DNA of 64,000 nt from Gloeophyllum trabeum ATCC 11539. Taxonomy: Eukaryota > Basidiomycota > Agaricomycetes > Gloeophyllales > Gloeophyllaceae. The stretch lies in NCBI RefSeq assembly GCF_000344685.1, contig NW_006920419.1:1107576-1171575 (forward strand), written 5' to 3'. Position 1 is the first letter of the stretch; each line of letters starts with the position of its first letter. The notes beneath the pieces are model-generated. The model was not told the DNA's origin. It did not search any database and saw only the letters and a program-made list of their open reading frames with translations. The position numbers were made by a program, and so were the translations under genes. This document shows, in pieces, positions 45,362-57,945 of the stretch.

Positions 45362-47893
45362 TCAACTCGTTCCGTTGCTCGCATTGCCATTCGCAATGCT
45401 CGCCGACCCGGTGACCTTCTCCGCCAGCGCGTCCACATCGGCCTGCTCCGGCCCGCCCTTCCCGTCCACCGCCTCCTTGATCAGCGACATCGTGCTCTCC
45501 AGGCTCCTCCGCCGGTTACTCGGGCTCGTCATCGTCGTCCCGAGACTCGCCTGGCGCCCGTGCCCCCGCCTGTAGGGCGTCGACGCCGACGAGGACGTGG
45601 GCGACGTAGGCGACGTGGGACCCGCGGCGGCAGAAGGCGTCGTTGTGCTGACGTTTGCGAGCGCCTCCTGCAGGCCGCCTGCGAGCGCTGCTGGTGACGG
45701 CGGCTCGACGCCGCTGTCGGACGGTGTTGTCGGCTGCGAGATCATGTTCCGACCTTCCTCCGAGTCCACAGAGACTAGCTCGGGAGGAAGACGTTCGTTC
45801 TCGATATCTGACTTCCGACTAGAGAGAATAGTTAGACGTGTCCGAATGGAGGCGGAGATGTGCGGAAAGATGAACTTACGCATCCTCGAAAGTTGTGATA
45901 GCTTCTTTGATACCCTCCGCCCCAAGGGCCAGGGCGCCGAAGGGCAACTTCGCAGAACCACTGACGCTTTTGAGCTCGGATACCTTCTCCGACTCCTCCC
46001 TAACGACGGGCCACCGTTAGCGTTCAGAGTCTTGTTACCGCAATGCCGAGCCGAGATACATACCGAAGCAGAGCAAACACCCGCGACATACGGCCAATAG
46101 CGCGAATCTTGTTCTTGATGACATTTCTCCGCTCGATGTCCTGCGGCGTGCGGGGCGATACCGGCGCCTCCTCTTCGCCTTCCTCTGCCAACTCCTCCTT
46201 GCTGCAACAGTTGAGCACAGCAACTAACATGTCCGTGACTAGAAGCAAGAAGAAACAGTGAGCAAACCAGAGAAGCTATGTCGCGCAACATAGAGGACTC
46301 ACTCTTCTCGCCCACGAAGGGTAGACTCCACGTGAACACGTCCATAAAGTTCGGCAGCCAGTAAGGGTGTGGCGTGCAGTTGAATTGCCGGATGTTCATC
46401 ACGTTGCTCTCATACTTTAGTACGGCAGCCTTGTTGTTATAGACATCGAGGTAGTTGGGCGCAGAGAAGATCGTCATGACCGAGGGGAAACCAGTCGTTC
46501 GTGTCTTACGGTACATACGGTACCTGGGAGTAACCCCTGTTAAGCATTTATACTGTGAAGTACTACAGACGCAGTACGTACCCAGCGTCCTGTGCCTCAT
46601 GAGCACGTATGATGGATAGGAGATTGTTGCGTTCCAGGAATTGACATGCTGCCTGGTATCTATTGTAACCATCATTTTTAGTTAGGCAAAGTTCCCCATG
46701 AAGACCATAGGACGCACGTGAAGAAGTATGAGCATCCTCGAACATGGTTGTGCACGAAGCTGTCCGTAGTCTTTTCCTGGCCAAAGTCCTCAACGGGATC
46801 TGACCATAAAATATCGCACATAAGACCATGAGTGGGAGGTTCGCGGAAACGATCGATCTACGCCGCGTCAGCACTTGTTGTCAATGCGCTCATGACCACC
46901 TACGCTGCGAAGGTCATCTATTGTCTGAAGCTCGGGCGAAAGACCGCCGTGTATGCACAGGAATTGTTTGTTCATGATAGCCGCGAGAGGCAATGCACAG
47001 AAGGACTCCATGCATGCGTCGTAGATTTTTTCAGAGTACTTGTGTTTGCCTGCGTACATTAGGGATGACCGCATGGATGATCATCTCATGAAACTTACAT
47101 TCAAGTTTGAATGTGAAGTAGTCGGTCAAGTGTCGACACTCGTGATTGCCGCGGAGGAGGAAGAGGGTGTCGGGATACCAGATCTTCAACGACCAGAGAT
47201 ATAATACACACTGAAAACCGGTCAGAAAGCTTTATACAGATTGGAAGTGACAAGTACCTCGATACTGAAGTATCCTCTATCGACATAGTCTCCCAAGAAG
47301 AGGTATCGCGTATCAGCAGGGTTGCCCCCAACCTCGAACAGTTTCATCAAGTCATACTGAGAACAGAGTGAATCAGCAAGGGTCACGGATGCCTCGCACA
47401 AGCGATCATACATATTGCCCGTGAATATCGCCACAGACTGCGGGACACATGAGTATCAGCATGGGGGTCAAAGCAGGGGTTCCCACCGGCGAGCACACCT
47501 GTAATCGGAGCGTCCACCGACAGCACGTTTGGCTCGGCTCGCAGCAATGCTGTTCCCTTCTCCAATATCCACAGCGCCTGCTCCTCGGTCAGCCTGCCCT
47601 CGCGGTAAAAGTGGTTCTTCAGGAATGCAATGTCCGGCTTCGAGGGGTCTTGTTTCGAAAAGAATTGCTGTTCGGTCGGCACATGCATCGCCGGGGCTTG
47701 CACCTAGTCGCATAGCGAGCTCAGTCTCCTATCCGACAGCCCAGGAATCTCGAGGACGCACATCTTTGATTACCCGCTCCTGGGTGCTGACGGTCTGCCC
47801 ATCGTCTAGCTGCTGGATGGTGAAGTCGATCTCCGCGGCGTGCCCTCTTTCCTGCACCCGCGCGTACGCCCGTTCAATCTGGCTGTTGGCCAT
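45362..47893 (-). CDS. CNA1: Calcineurin A (PP2B catalytic subunit)
   Basis: The catalytic subunit of the calcium/calmodulin-activated Ser/Thr phosphatase, which works with regulatory subunit B; in fungi it controls stress responses, cell-wall integrity and ion homeostasis. Early exons are 47893-47762, 47703-47499 and 47437-47412. The metallophosphatase signatures are all visible: [38 protein letters not shown], the SDPVEDFG region and [11 protein letters not shown]. Next comes the calcineurin-B-binding helix region, then the calmodulin-binding helix ([15 protein letters not shown]) and the autoinhibitory segment ([19 protein letters not shown]). The Ser/Thr/Pro-rich C-terminal tail of about 120 residues is longer and more variable than in animals, as usual in fungi. 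The start is set by an ATG giving the family N-terminus; the regulatory-subunit gene is not in this window. Confidence 0.95.
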
Positions 47894-48739
47894 AGGTGTC
47901 TACGATGGCGGGCTGGTGGTCGTCAGAGTTGGAAAGAGGATAAGGGCGTCGTCGAGTGATCTGAGAGAAGGAGGAGTTTGGCGCTTGCGGGGTTTCAAAA
48001 CGCGCTTGTCGTTCAAGGGCAATGGGTTACAGTTACCCCCTTGGCTACTTGACTCCTGCCAGTACAACGCTGTGGCTGCCTCTGTTCTCTGTTGCGTCTA
48101 CCTAGGCTCAGGTTTATTCTAGGTGTGCTATGCTAGAATGTGCCGTAAAGCAGTGAACACCAGGATCATTTTAAGGGAGACTGGAGGCCTGAACCTGCAA
48201 TTATCGGCCTACTCCTACTGGAGGCGATACAACCGCTTCTTACATTGGTACGTGGGCCGACAAACTGCAGTTGATCTGTACTGTCCTGGTATGTAGAACC
48301 TTGTCGGGTACTTGCTATATATACAGCTGCCGCGAGGCAGTTTGGATGTCGATGCATCCAAGCCGACGTTACCCCGGATTTGAGCCATCCAAGTGTGACT
48401 CTTTTGTGCTGCTACCTCGAGCGCGACTTCTTGGGGAGTCTGACCGCTCGATGGGGGCAAGCTTACAGGTTGAGTTTGTATGATCTTTGCTTTGCATATA
48501 GCGCTAAACACCTCAAGGGCTATATGACTTTAAATATGCAGCGGGGCGTACTGGGTTGTACGCAGAGGACATAGCCCATGCCAGCGTTTCTTTATGCAGT
48601 GCTGCCATCTATCCATTCACGTCCTGATAAGCGCTGGGACATTGCTCAATTTCGATTGGGGTATTTGGGGTGGACGTGCGGCGTGCATTCGATGGCGTGC
48701 ATTCGATGTAACACGCGAGGAAATAGATTACACGGGAAA
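47894..48739. other. Spacer between calcineurin A and UNC-50 genes
   Basis: It contains the calcineurin promoter and the 3' flank of the UNC-50 gene, both minus strand. The only repeat is a 14-bp tandem duplication at 48681-48708. Confidence 0.5.
48681..48708. repeat. 14-bp tandem duplication (GCGTGCATTCGATG x2)
   Basis: The 14-bp unit is repeated exactly, head to tail, about 30 bp past the UNC-50 stop codon. It looks like a simple local duplication. Confidence 0.85.
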
Positions 48740-49931
48740 CTATGACCCAAAGTATGCAGTAAGAACATGTTTTGCGACGTTGAATCCCAATAGGGATATG
48801 ACATAGCCTGTAAACAGCGGCAGCAAGGGTGACAAGAGCAGTTCTGATCGCACCAAAAAGGGCAGCGCTAAAAGGAAGAATCAATTGTCGGGGAACCGCC
48901 TTGAATGCAATACGGCAAGACTCACCACTGAGACCCAGGTATACCCCATATATGTACTGCGCAAACCTGTTCGATACGACGCTCAACGGATGTGCATTAC
49001 GTCGCTGGACGAGACACTCACGCAGCCAGATAGAGCGTATTTCCGACCCACAGGCAAACCCAATTCGACTTCAGGATGATCGGCAGTAAAAACAGCTGTG
49101 CCAGGTACAGAGTCAGGTAGAGAGGGAAAAAGGCATTCGTGTGCACGTCGAACGCATAAGCCCATTCCACTGCTGTGTCGGCTGGGCTTGTATGCGACGG
49201 TGGCGATAGCAGGAGACGATTCGCGGTAAACCTTTAAGACATCAGCGAGTTAGTCGGGTCAAGTAGAGCAGCAGCTCAGACATACCATAGGATCGTGGCG
49301 TTGATGATGCCGACAACTAAGTAGTCTCGGAATATCATGAGAAATGCCAGCCAGATCGCGTCGAACACCCCGAAGGAGTATACCACGGACCAGGCAATAG
49401 CGGCCACTACGAGCACAGATCAAGTTGAGTCTCGAAAACAGGTTCTATAGCGAGGTATGCGCCTTACCGACAAGGCACGCAGATATTAGGATAAGAATGG
49501 CTGGATCATCTCGTGCCCATGTATTCTTGGTCTCTGAAGCGCAGAGATGCTTGGAAACATGTCTCCTGACCATGCAGCAACTCAAGCTCACGTTTGTGGA
49601 AGTAGACATTCCGATATCTAGCGCATAATCAACATTGGATGTTGCATTGCAAACGGGACAGACACGGCTCACACTCTCTTCGGTGCTAGACACAAGTACG
49701 TTAACTGCCATGCCGCCAACTCAAAGTCCTAACACGAACAACGCAAGCAGACCCGTTTTAGTCAGAACACATAGATCCAAGCCCGTCCAAAGCCCAAACC
49801 ATTTGATGGAATCTGAGCAGCCGCCTGAATATTAAGGGTACGCGGTTCGACATGGCTGCCGGCTTCCGGAGGGGGCTTGACGCGCCATCCTCGAATGTGG
49901 ACTGCGTAGCGGATAACGGGAGAATGGCCAT
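48740..49931 (-). CDS. GMH1: UNC-50 (Gmh1-like) Golgi membrane protein
   Basis: UNC-50 proteins are Golgi/ER integral membrane proteins that help traffic membrane proteins and interact with Arf exchange factors. Eight exons (49931-49800, 49728-49673, 49617-49592, 49533-49468, 49406-49286, 49231-49022, 48966-48926, 48867-48740) total 780 nt, or 259 aa, the usual length. Family landmarks: RRLLRFHQMDFELAAWQ, the VYRNVYFHKQTKNTWARDDP motif, a run of hydrophobic segments (DYLVVGIINATILWFTANRL), VEWAYAFDVHTNAFFP, and the final GYVISLLGFNVAKHVL before the stop. Exon phases agree at every junction. Exon 3 is only 26 nt. The start at 49931 gives MAILPLSAT, consistent with a short soluble N-terminus. 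Confidence 0.93.
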
Positions 49932-50189
49932 CGGGCTGCGCGTCCTCGGACGTCGGAATAGAGAGCCAGGACCCAGTGAAGACAGCTTGGCTGTAAAGAG
50001 CGTCTACGTCGAGGAACAGAGCATGTACACCGTCGTGCACGACGAGGCCTGCGCTCGCCGAGCAATTTCGGAGTTTTCCATGATTTCGGTCGGCACTCGA
50101 ATTATATAACGGAATATCGTCCTTTCATTGTGATCCCCTCATCATCCACGCCCTATCTCGTGTCCTGGACTCTACTTACGCTTTACTAG
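49932..50189. promoter_or_regulatory. Shared bidirectional promoter, UNC-50 / WW-domain gene
   Basis: 258 bp separate the two inferred start codons, which point away from each other, so the interval must hold both 5' leaders and core promoters. There is no convincing TATA box; the DNA is of average composition. No operator can be named. Confidence 0.6.
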
Positions 50190-53100
50190 ATGGCCGACGA
50201 GGAAGCTGAGCTCTTGGACTGGGGAAATGAAGACGACGAGTCGCAGCATGTGCCGCACCGGGATGTGGTAGAGGAAGACGCGGTTTCACTCGGTGGCGAC
50301 GAGGACGACTTGCAGGCATACTATGCGTACCAGTCTCGAACTGAGCAGGAATCATCTAGGACACCGGCGCCCACGCAGAAGTCGCAGCAGACGTCGCACA
50401 AGCGCGACGTCCAGCGCGAAAATTCGAACGGTTCGCAGGCTGTCTCGAATTCTGTCTCGGCCTCGCAGTCGCAGGGCTCGCAGCATCATCAGCCTCTGAG
50501 GCGACATTCGTCGCAACCGAAGCTGACGCATGAGCTGCCGCCGAAGCCCGTTTTGGCTGTGGCGCCCGCGGTTAAGGAGACAAGCACGTTGGCAAGCTCG
50601 ATGGCTCGCCCTGATAGGAGAACCAACGGCAAACCGCACTCTTCTAGTGATGATCAGCTTCCCCCCGACTGGGAGATGAGAACACCCAGGGGTGGTGGAA
50701 GTAATCCTTACTATTACAACACCAAAACTCAAGAGTCAACTTGGGATAGGCCGAGTGGCGGCCGGACAAGGGAGAAAGAGAGAGGTCGAAGCCCCACCAG
50801 GGAGAACGAGGCTTCGTCCCGCTCAGGAGGTGACCCCCATAAGTCATCTGATTATGCGAAGTCTCCTATCACTAGTCGGTCAGAAGTAGCTCACACTGGA
50901 TCGCCTTCCGCGCCTGACAAAGGTCTTTCCTATGACGACAGGCACTATCGCCCTACAAGCAGCTCACCCAACAAAAGCGTGGACGAGCCTCACAGCAGGC
51001 GCGAAGAGCGCCCAGACGTGCCACCATCACGCCCACGGTCGCCTCCGCCTCATGATGGGCACGACCGCAGGGACTTCCAGCGGCCTCCGCGCGACGTTCA
51101 AGACCGACCGCCCCGCCCGCGGAAGGACTCTGTTACGTCGCCCGAGCGAAATCCCCGGAGGCCGCCTCCACGAGCTCGCTCTAGTGAGCGCCGTCCTCCT
51201 GAAGGTGACCGAACTTGGATTCCTCGGGATGCTGTTCCTCCCCAGGCAGTTCAGGTTGAAAGGGAAGAACATGTGATACCTGCTCGAAGGAAGCGTCACG
51301 ATAGTGACCCTCCTCGTCGTGATCATCCGATGCCGCCACGTGAACCACCTGCCCGTCGCGGAACGGACTACGCCCCTCCTCCAAGTACGTTATCTACATC
51401 ATTACCTCTCCATCCTTCCCGTATGGTGCGGGTACTCTGTGGTCCTTCGAGGGTCGAGCTACTCGTGTAGTATACCCGCCGGGCTTGCGCGGACTCCTAC
51501 CCATCCTCGACGTTCTACCATTCCTACCCGTCCCTGCATCCGCCTTTTTAACGTACGTTTTCCTCTTCATTTGCAGGGTTTAGATCCCGGTCTCCGCCGC
51601 CTATGCTCCAGCCCTCAGCAGCTTGGGCGAGTAGAGAATCCTCGGTACATGACGCGCCACCTTTAGCGCGCCATCCGTCTGTTACCTTTGTACCCAGGCA
51701 AGGGACTAGATTCGATCGACCCGCAAGGTCACCTGTGCAAGACAGACAGTTGCGCACTCGACGTGACGAACCTGATGCGTATCCTCCGATGGATTCTGTT
51801 CCTCAAAGGAGGGGAAGGGAACCAGATTTCCCCCCTCAACACCTTGAAGGAGAGGCCGAAGCTAAGCGAAGACGCACGGGTGAACGCGACGCTGATCCAA
51901 CACCGACTCGACGTTATATGGATAGACCTCCCTACTCTGATCTCCCAGCGAGACCCATGGACACGCCCCCTGCACCGGCACCATTTCGAGACGAAGAACC
52001 TCGTACGTATTACTCCGTTCTGGATTGTTCAGCTAAGACGCCCGCGCAATGCTCATCCTCCTTGTCTATTTCTTGTTTCTTGTGGCGCGGATGCAGGATT
52101 GCGCAAGCGGGCCCCATTGCCGCCTCAAAGCGAAAGATTCCGTGAGGCTGCAACTCAAGGGCAGCCACCCGCGCCTCCTCCAGGACCACCCGGTCGGGGG
52201 CCACCGCCGTTTGCGCCAGAGCCTGGTCCTTTGTATGGGCCTCACGGCCCTAGAGAGACAGGTGGAGGTATGCCCCCGAGACCCGGTATTAACAATAATC
52301 TGCCCTCAGGACCTCGCAGTCAGTATCCGCCGCCGCCCGTACGCGACGCTAGTCATCCGGACTTCGCCCAGGGAGGGCGTTTGCCGCCTTCGGGGCCGTC
52401 CGGCGGAGTTGGAAGGTCTCGACTCCAGAACGATGCGCCCATGCCTGCTCCCTTCGAGAGAGACAGCACGGACGTGGATATGGTACCTCCGGATAGGTTT
52501 GCACCGAGGGGTGTACCCCCGCCCAGAGGAAACGTGAGTGCGTATGACAGGGAACCTCGCGAGGTGCCCCAAGAGGCGCTGCCTAAAGGCCCCAGAGCCA
52601 TGGCCCATCGGCCATCTAATGCAGACTATCCTTCAGTACCGCCTGCTCCGTCGCCGAGGCCCCCATATCATCCAAGGCAGATGCCCAGCCAGGATACGCC
52701 TCCACCACGTTTCAGAGAAGGAAAATCTCCTCCTCCGCACCTAGCGCGTATCGATACCAGAAACAATTTTCCAGTTCCCGCGGACAGACCGCCCAGGATG
52801 GAAGACAGTATGAGTCAGGGTCCTCGCAATGGACCCTCACCAGTAGTGGCTGATGCTCACAAAGAGGTCAGACACCGCCGTCCAGGAGTCTGTACATCAA
52901 GTCATTGACAGCGTTTCGTTTTGTCTCGCCAGTTTCCTCAAGACTTGCCGAGGGGTCGACGGCCACCCGAAGCAAGGCCGCCTCCTCCCGTTGATTCTAC
53001 AGCGAAACCAAAGTTGTCGGGAACCAACAGTGTGCCCCTCGCGAAGATGAGGGCTTTTGGTTCACCAGCGCCTCCGTCCCAGTTGCCGGCAGAGAGCGGC

Positions 53101-54685
53101 TTAAGGCCTCCTTATGGTGATAGACCGGAGGTGGCGAGAAATCCTCCGAGACCTAGGTACCCTGATGACGATGAACCAAGGCATGCACCCTACGTTCGCG
53201 AAGTACGTGCTATCCCTCGGTTTCCCATGATTACCCAGCTGAACATCACCAGGAATATGGGACTAGATCATCCGGACCCATAGAAGGCTATGGGATGGAC
53301 TACGGAAATCGTGGAGAGCCCAGGGCCCGAGACCCCCCAGTAGATGTGCCTGTAATGTATATCCCACCGATAACCGCAGCCTCTACTAACAACCACCTAG
53401 GGACGCAAATATGTTCCGTCATCTCAGCCCCCAATCATGGGAGGTCGAAGTTTACCCCGTGATTTTGCAAGAGATGGTCCTCGTAAAGAGGCACCTATCA
53501 ATAGAAGACAAGTGAGGCAGATTATCATGTTCACAGACTCGAGATTTAAGACTTCGTTAGTCCCGATTCGACGCCCGTGATAGACGAGGGACGATGGAGT
53601 CCCAAGTCGCCGAAGATCGCGTGTGGACTCCCAGGGGCGTCACGCCTCCTCCAATGCAGCCACGTCCTGGTTACTCCCGTGAAACTGTATATCCACCTGC
53701 AACCCCGCCTCCTCCTTCCAAGGAACCTTCTCTAGTGTCCTCTTGGCATGACTCACACGAAGCGCTGGATGATTATGGTGCGGCCGTTCGTCCTGAAGAG
53801 CGAGGCTACTCGGACGGACGTCGCAGTTCATACCAGGGTCGTGAAGGTGACAGGGCATTCTATTCAAGACCACCTTCTGTCTCCGGGTTGGATCGTGGCA
53901 GGGATCATTATGGAGGGACAGACGGTCCTCGCGCTGCTCGGTCCAACAGTGTGGACGCTTATCCGCGAGGCCAGAACAGTAACCACTACGCTGAGCTGCC
54001 ACCACAGCGTCAGCAAGACGTTGACCTGCCACCAAGGCCTCAACCCGATCGTCGACCGCTGTATCCCGAAGAACCGGCTAAGACGCGGTATGATGCACCT
54101 GACAGACCGACAGTCGAGCCCAGACGCGGTACACGCTGGGACCGACCTGCTGGAGAGCCTCCGCGTCAGGGTGAGCCATCTGTTGCTACTCGTCCTGACC
54201 GTGAAGATATGGAGAGTGCACCGGAGAAAGGAAGGGCCGCGGATCAAGATCCTGAACTATCGCGAACCTCGAAACCAGTCCGCATCCGCCGACCCCAACC
54301 CTCATCTCAGCCACCCGCGACCTCGGCGTCGCTGTCCGCAGAGCGCCCGCCGCCGCCCACAAACGAGAGATATCTTGGCAACAACGATCGAGAAGGAAGA
54401 TATCTCGACATGCGCGGTGATAAGGGGAACTATGAACGACCTAATATGCAGCGGCGTGGAGGGTCTTTGCTAGAGCGGCTGTCTGCTGCTCCTGCAACGC
54501 CCGGTGCTGCCACTCTGCGGGATAGGGTGCAATTTGAAGAACATCGGGACCCGGAAGCCGATTCCGGAACGTCCGGGTTCGAAAATTTCGGGGATGGGCA
54601 TGAGGATATCCTTGCCGATCCGGCTGCTAAGAGATTCAAGAAGCGCCCCGGGAAGTCAAAGAGAGGACGCCGCGGTGTGCCCTGA
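50190..54685 (+). CDS. Large proline/arginine-rich WW-domain protein
   Basis: Several long exons (50190-51384, 51577-52002, 52097-52866, 52933-53202, then exons to 54685) encode about 1,300 residues, almost all low-complexity, rich in Pro, Arg, Ser and Asp, and probably disordered. One WW domain is clear in exon 1: it starts at LPPDWEMRTP, includes NPYYYNTKTQES, and ends TWDRP, with both Trp residues and the central Tyr cluster in place, so it should bind proline-rich ligands. The acidic N-terminus reads MADEEAELLDWGNEDDE. The C-terminus is basic (KKRPGKSKRGRRGVP). The composition (RS-, RP- and GRGG-like patches) suggests RNA or transcription-linked work, as for other WW scaffold proteins, but this is inference. 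Between about 53203 and 53245 the frame appears to shift by one base: the text PYVRE before and DYPAEHHQEYG after cannot be joined by a normal intron. Confidence 0.8.
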
Positions 54686-56022
54686 ATTGGAGTGTCGATG
54701 TAGCAGAAATGAAAACAAGGTTGTTTACTTGGAAATCGGTGTCATCATTCTATAAACCAACAGAATTGTATCTTTTGGCCGTATCTCTCAGCCACACCTT
54801 GGATGTGGCCTTAGCCGGCCCTCAGAAGGGCCTCAACTCTCGGCGTTCGCTCCCTTGGATGGCAGATCCTGTCCACTCGTTGGACGCTCGCATTAGACGG
54901 TAGTAACAGAGGCATTGCCGTTCCACCATTGGATGCCTCGTGTCTTCTGCAGCTGAGCCTCTACTCTCTGCTGTCTGCATTCGTAGGAGTGGTCCTGTAG
55001 GGCTGCGGCAGGGTGCTGTGATCCTGCACTTTTCAAGAGCGCTACGGCGGCGGACTTCGCGCTTCAGCCTCCGATGCTAAGGATTTACGCCACCCATGCT
55101 AGGGATACGGTTGATGTAAGCTTCGAGGTCGAATTCACACAGTAATTGCAGGCACCTTTTACATCGATGCAAACCATCAGTGTCGTCTGTCAAAGGAGCC
55201 TTAGGTGCTACGCGGGCGTTCCATCTGGCCCGAGACTCCAGACGGCATGTCAACCACCTCATCTCCAACTGAGTCTCTGAAAGGTCCCTCTCAAATGCGA
55301 TAGTTTGGAGGAGTTTCTGCTGACTCGGTATTCGACTCGTTACAGGTGATTCAAGAACCTTGCTGCCCTTGTCTGGGAGAAACTCGGAAGAACATCTTCG
55401 GGCCTGGGAGCTCCCGACTTTCTGAAAAGGCTTGATTGGCCAGTTCGGGACTGATGCAAGGGCCGTGAGTCTTTTGACTTCACAAGGACGCGTTTAGCTC
55501 GTCAGCATAGGGTCCGCCAACTCAGTCAAAGATTTCGTGCACTGCGTTGCTGTTATTCTCATATCAAATCTGGATTGGTCGCTACATGAAGAGATTTTGC
55601 ATCGGCTTGTACTTTTACGAAGGTAGGTCACTAGGCCATCCAGGCCGCTGTAGAGGATAAAACTTGGAGCATTCCCTATACACTACAATGGCAATTAGGG
55701 CGCGGCCATCCTAATTGCCGAACCCAAGTATTCCTTCCCTTGTCTATGCGAAGTCTGACGCTGGAATACACTATTCAATTTTGCTGCGGAGGGCTCCCAC
55801 CCTCCAGAGACCCGACGGGAATTCGTATTTCCTGCTAACTCGCAAGAGCCACTGCGTCCGCGTAATCTTCGGAACTCCCCAGGACCCGCGGCGCCCTTCA
55901 CGACGTTGCAGACCCAGTGGATCTATTGCTATCAATACAATACAGTGACGATGATGCGATGCAGACACAGCTAGGTTACAGCTCCGAGGGTATCGCCAAT
56001 GATTCCAGGGTCCATGCCCTCC
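54686..56022. other. Convergent 3' spacer, no gene seen
   Basis: This lies between the 3' ends of the WW-domain gene (plus strand) and the MFS gene (minus strand). No coding, RNA or repeat feature was supported. Confidence 0.5.
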
Positions 56023-57945
56023 TCAGACCCTTGCGAATAGCCTGCGATTCTGGATCACTCGAGCGGCGCCAATGATCATCCCGCCAGCGAGAACCATGAC
56101 GCCCGTGAATATAATAAGACTATTGAAGTTATGCTGGTCGACAGTCTTGACGAACGCCCCTGCTGTGGGCGTTCCGACTAGCGCTGCTACTGCAGCGATC
56201 ATATATACAGAGCCTAACATAGGGATGCTCAGCATCCTCTGGGTGGCTTCTACGATGGGATAAGACGTACCGACTCTGGCGCCGTACACCTCCATGGGTG
56301 TGATGGTCGCGATGTAGGCTGGGAGAAGCGTGACGAATGCACCCGACCCGAGGCCGTACAGGGCGCTGAAGATTGTGATGGGGACCGGCCCCCTCGAGGG
56401 CAGCCAGAGGCTCAGAGAGAAAACACCAGCCATGACTGTACAGGGCACCAATACGTTCAAACTGAAGAAATAGTCGTGAGTAAGAATGCAAGGAACGGAA
56501 GACGGAATAGCATAAGGAAAGGAAAGGTAAGAATCCGCCACAGCAAGCACAAACTGGCTCATGTACTGAGTCCCACACATCGTGCGCAAAAGCATTTCTC
56601 CGCGGTGACAAAACTACGATCAGGTTGAAGAGCCGATCTCAACAGCGGGCCGGACAAGACAACTAGATTGACTGTTGAAGGCCGGACGTTAAGTCCAGAC
56701 GCTCCACCAAAAAAGAAGAAAAAAGAATGCAAGGAACGTTGCACCATACTTACACTCCGAACTTGTCCGCCACAAGCCCTGGCAGTACCCGGGACGGAAA
56801 GGAGGCAGCGTTCATGATCGGGAGCAAATACTTTGCCAGGCTTGGGGATACACCCTCGTACGTGCCGTAGACTTGAATGTAGAAGAAGGGGATGAAGAGG
56901 GCGTAGAACGTCCTAGTTCCTCGTTAGCATCATTCCCTTGTCAGCACTCTGGAGCCCAGACGGGGAACGTACAAGAAGGAGCCCACAGCGGTCAGCGCAT
57001 ATCTCGGGTCCCTGAACCCGCCAAGGTCGATAACGCTGCTCCAGGCGATATGGCCCTTATGTGGCAACCTCCCTCGTATCGTCAGGCATGAAACCGTGAG
57101 GCATGCTAGACTAAGGAAGGCCGAGGTTCTGACCGCCCAGCCGAAACCGATCCGAGGGATGAGACGCTGTAGCATGACGGGGTACACTACGCCTCCTATC
57201 GAGCTGCCTGACGCGCAGATGCCGATCGCGAACGCCCGCCGGCGTCGGAACCAGTGGGCCATTACTGCCAGTGCTGGATTGAACCTTGCGTGATTGTGTA
57301 AATCAAGACCGACAATTGCGACAATTCGATGCGCACTCACACCATGGATATGCCGATCCCGAAGAGCACGCCCTGTGAGAGGAAGAACTGGTAGGCTTGA
57401 TTCTCTTGGCATATGGACACCATCATCATGGACAATACTACGAAGAACGACCCGACGGGTAGCAAGAACTGCGAGTGTGGTCAGCTGGAATCTGGGTCAT
57501 CGCGCAGAGAACCTTACAGCCGATCCGTATGCGTCGAATACCCGTCCCACGACGGGACCAAGACCGTAAAGGAAGAAAAGTTGCAGAGCTCCGATGAGCG
57601 AGATGACGGAAGGGGAGGTGGAGGCGAGGAGGGTCGTCCCGTAGTAGTCTTGGAAGACGCCCTGGTACCCACTTAGCGTTTCCAAAGCCCCGAGTTTCAC
57701 GGTGCGCTCACATATGCATTCACTGTCCCGAATGTGGAGAATAGGGCTAGGTGGCAGCCGAGGACGCAGAGCCACGCGCGGGTGCCGCCGTCGGGTGGGG
57801 GATCGAGTATCGGATCGCCTTTCGTGATCACGACTTCATCTTCCTCAAGTGCATCTGAGGGCTTCTCTTCAAATTTCTGCTCTTGAGCGGGCGAATCGTC
57901 TAGGATGACTATCTCAAGTCCTGGGGGTATTACACGATCCGACAT
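56023..57945 (-). CDS. MFS transporter, monocarboxylate-transporter-like
   Basis: A 12-TM major-facilitator protein of the fungal monocarboxylate-porter-like group, expected in the plasma membrane; substrate unknown. The first exon (57945-57712) encodes a soluble acidic N-terminus (EEKPSDALEEDEVVITKGDP) and then the family motif PPPDGGTRAWLCVLGCHLALF. The second exon starts at 57661 with GVFQDYYGTTLLASTSPS. Further segments follow in order: SLIGALQLFFLYGLGPVVG, the conserved WFRRRRAFAIGICASGSSIGG loop-and-helix, YALTAVGSFL, LPIMNAASFPSRVLPGLVAD, the pair VPITIFSALYGLGSGAFV and YIATITPMEVYGARVG, and a terminal helix ending near RLFARV. No missing segment is obvious, though internal exon junctions after 57661 were not all checked. 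It points towards the WW-domain gene (tail to tail). Confidence 0.85.

Noticed and set aside
44884..45438. 184-codon minus-strand frame past the calcineurin stop
   Set aside because: It overlaps the calcineurin C-terminus in another frame and the rest is 3' flank; no domain is visible.
45362..46675. Single 437-codon minus-strand frame as an intronless protein
   Set aside because: It reads through several calcineurin introns; splicing gives the much better family sequence.
51688..52908. 406-codon plus-strand frame as a separate gene
   Set aside because: It is partly an alternative frame of the WW-domain gene and partly its exon 3; the spliced model explains the region.
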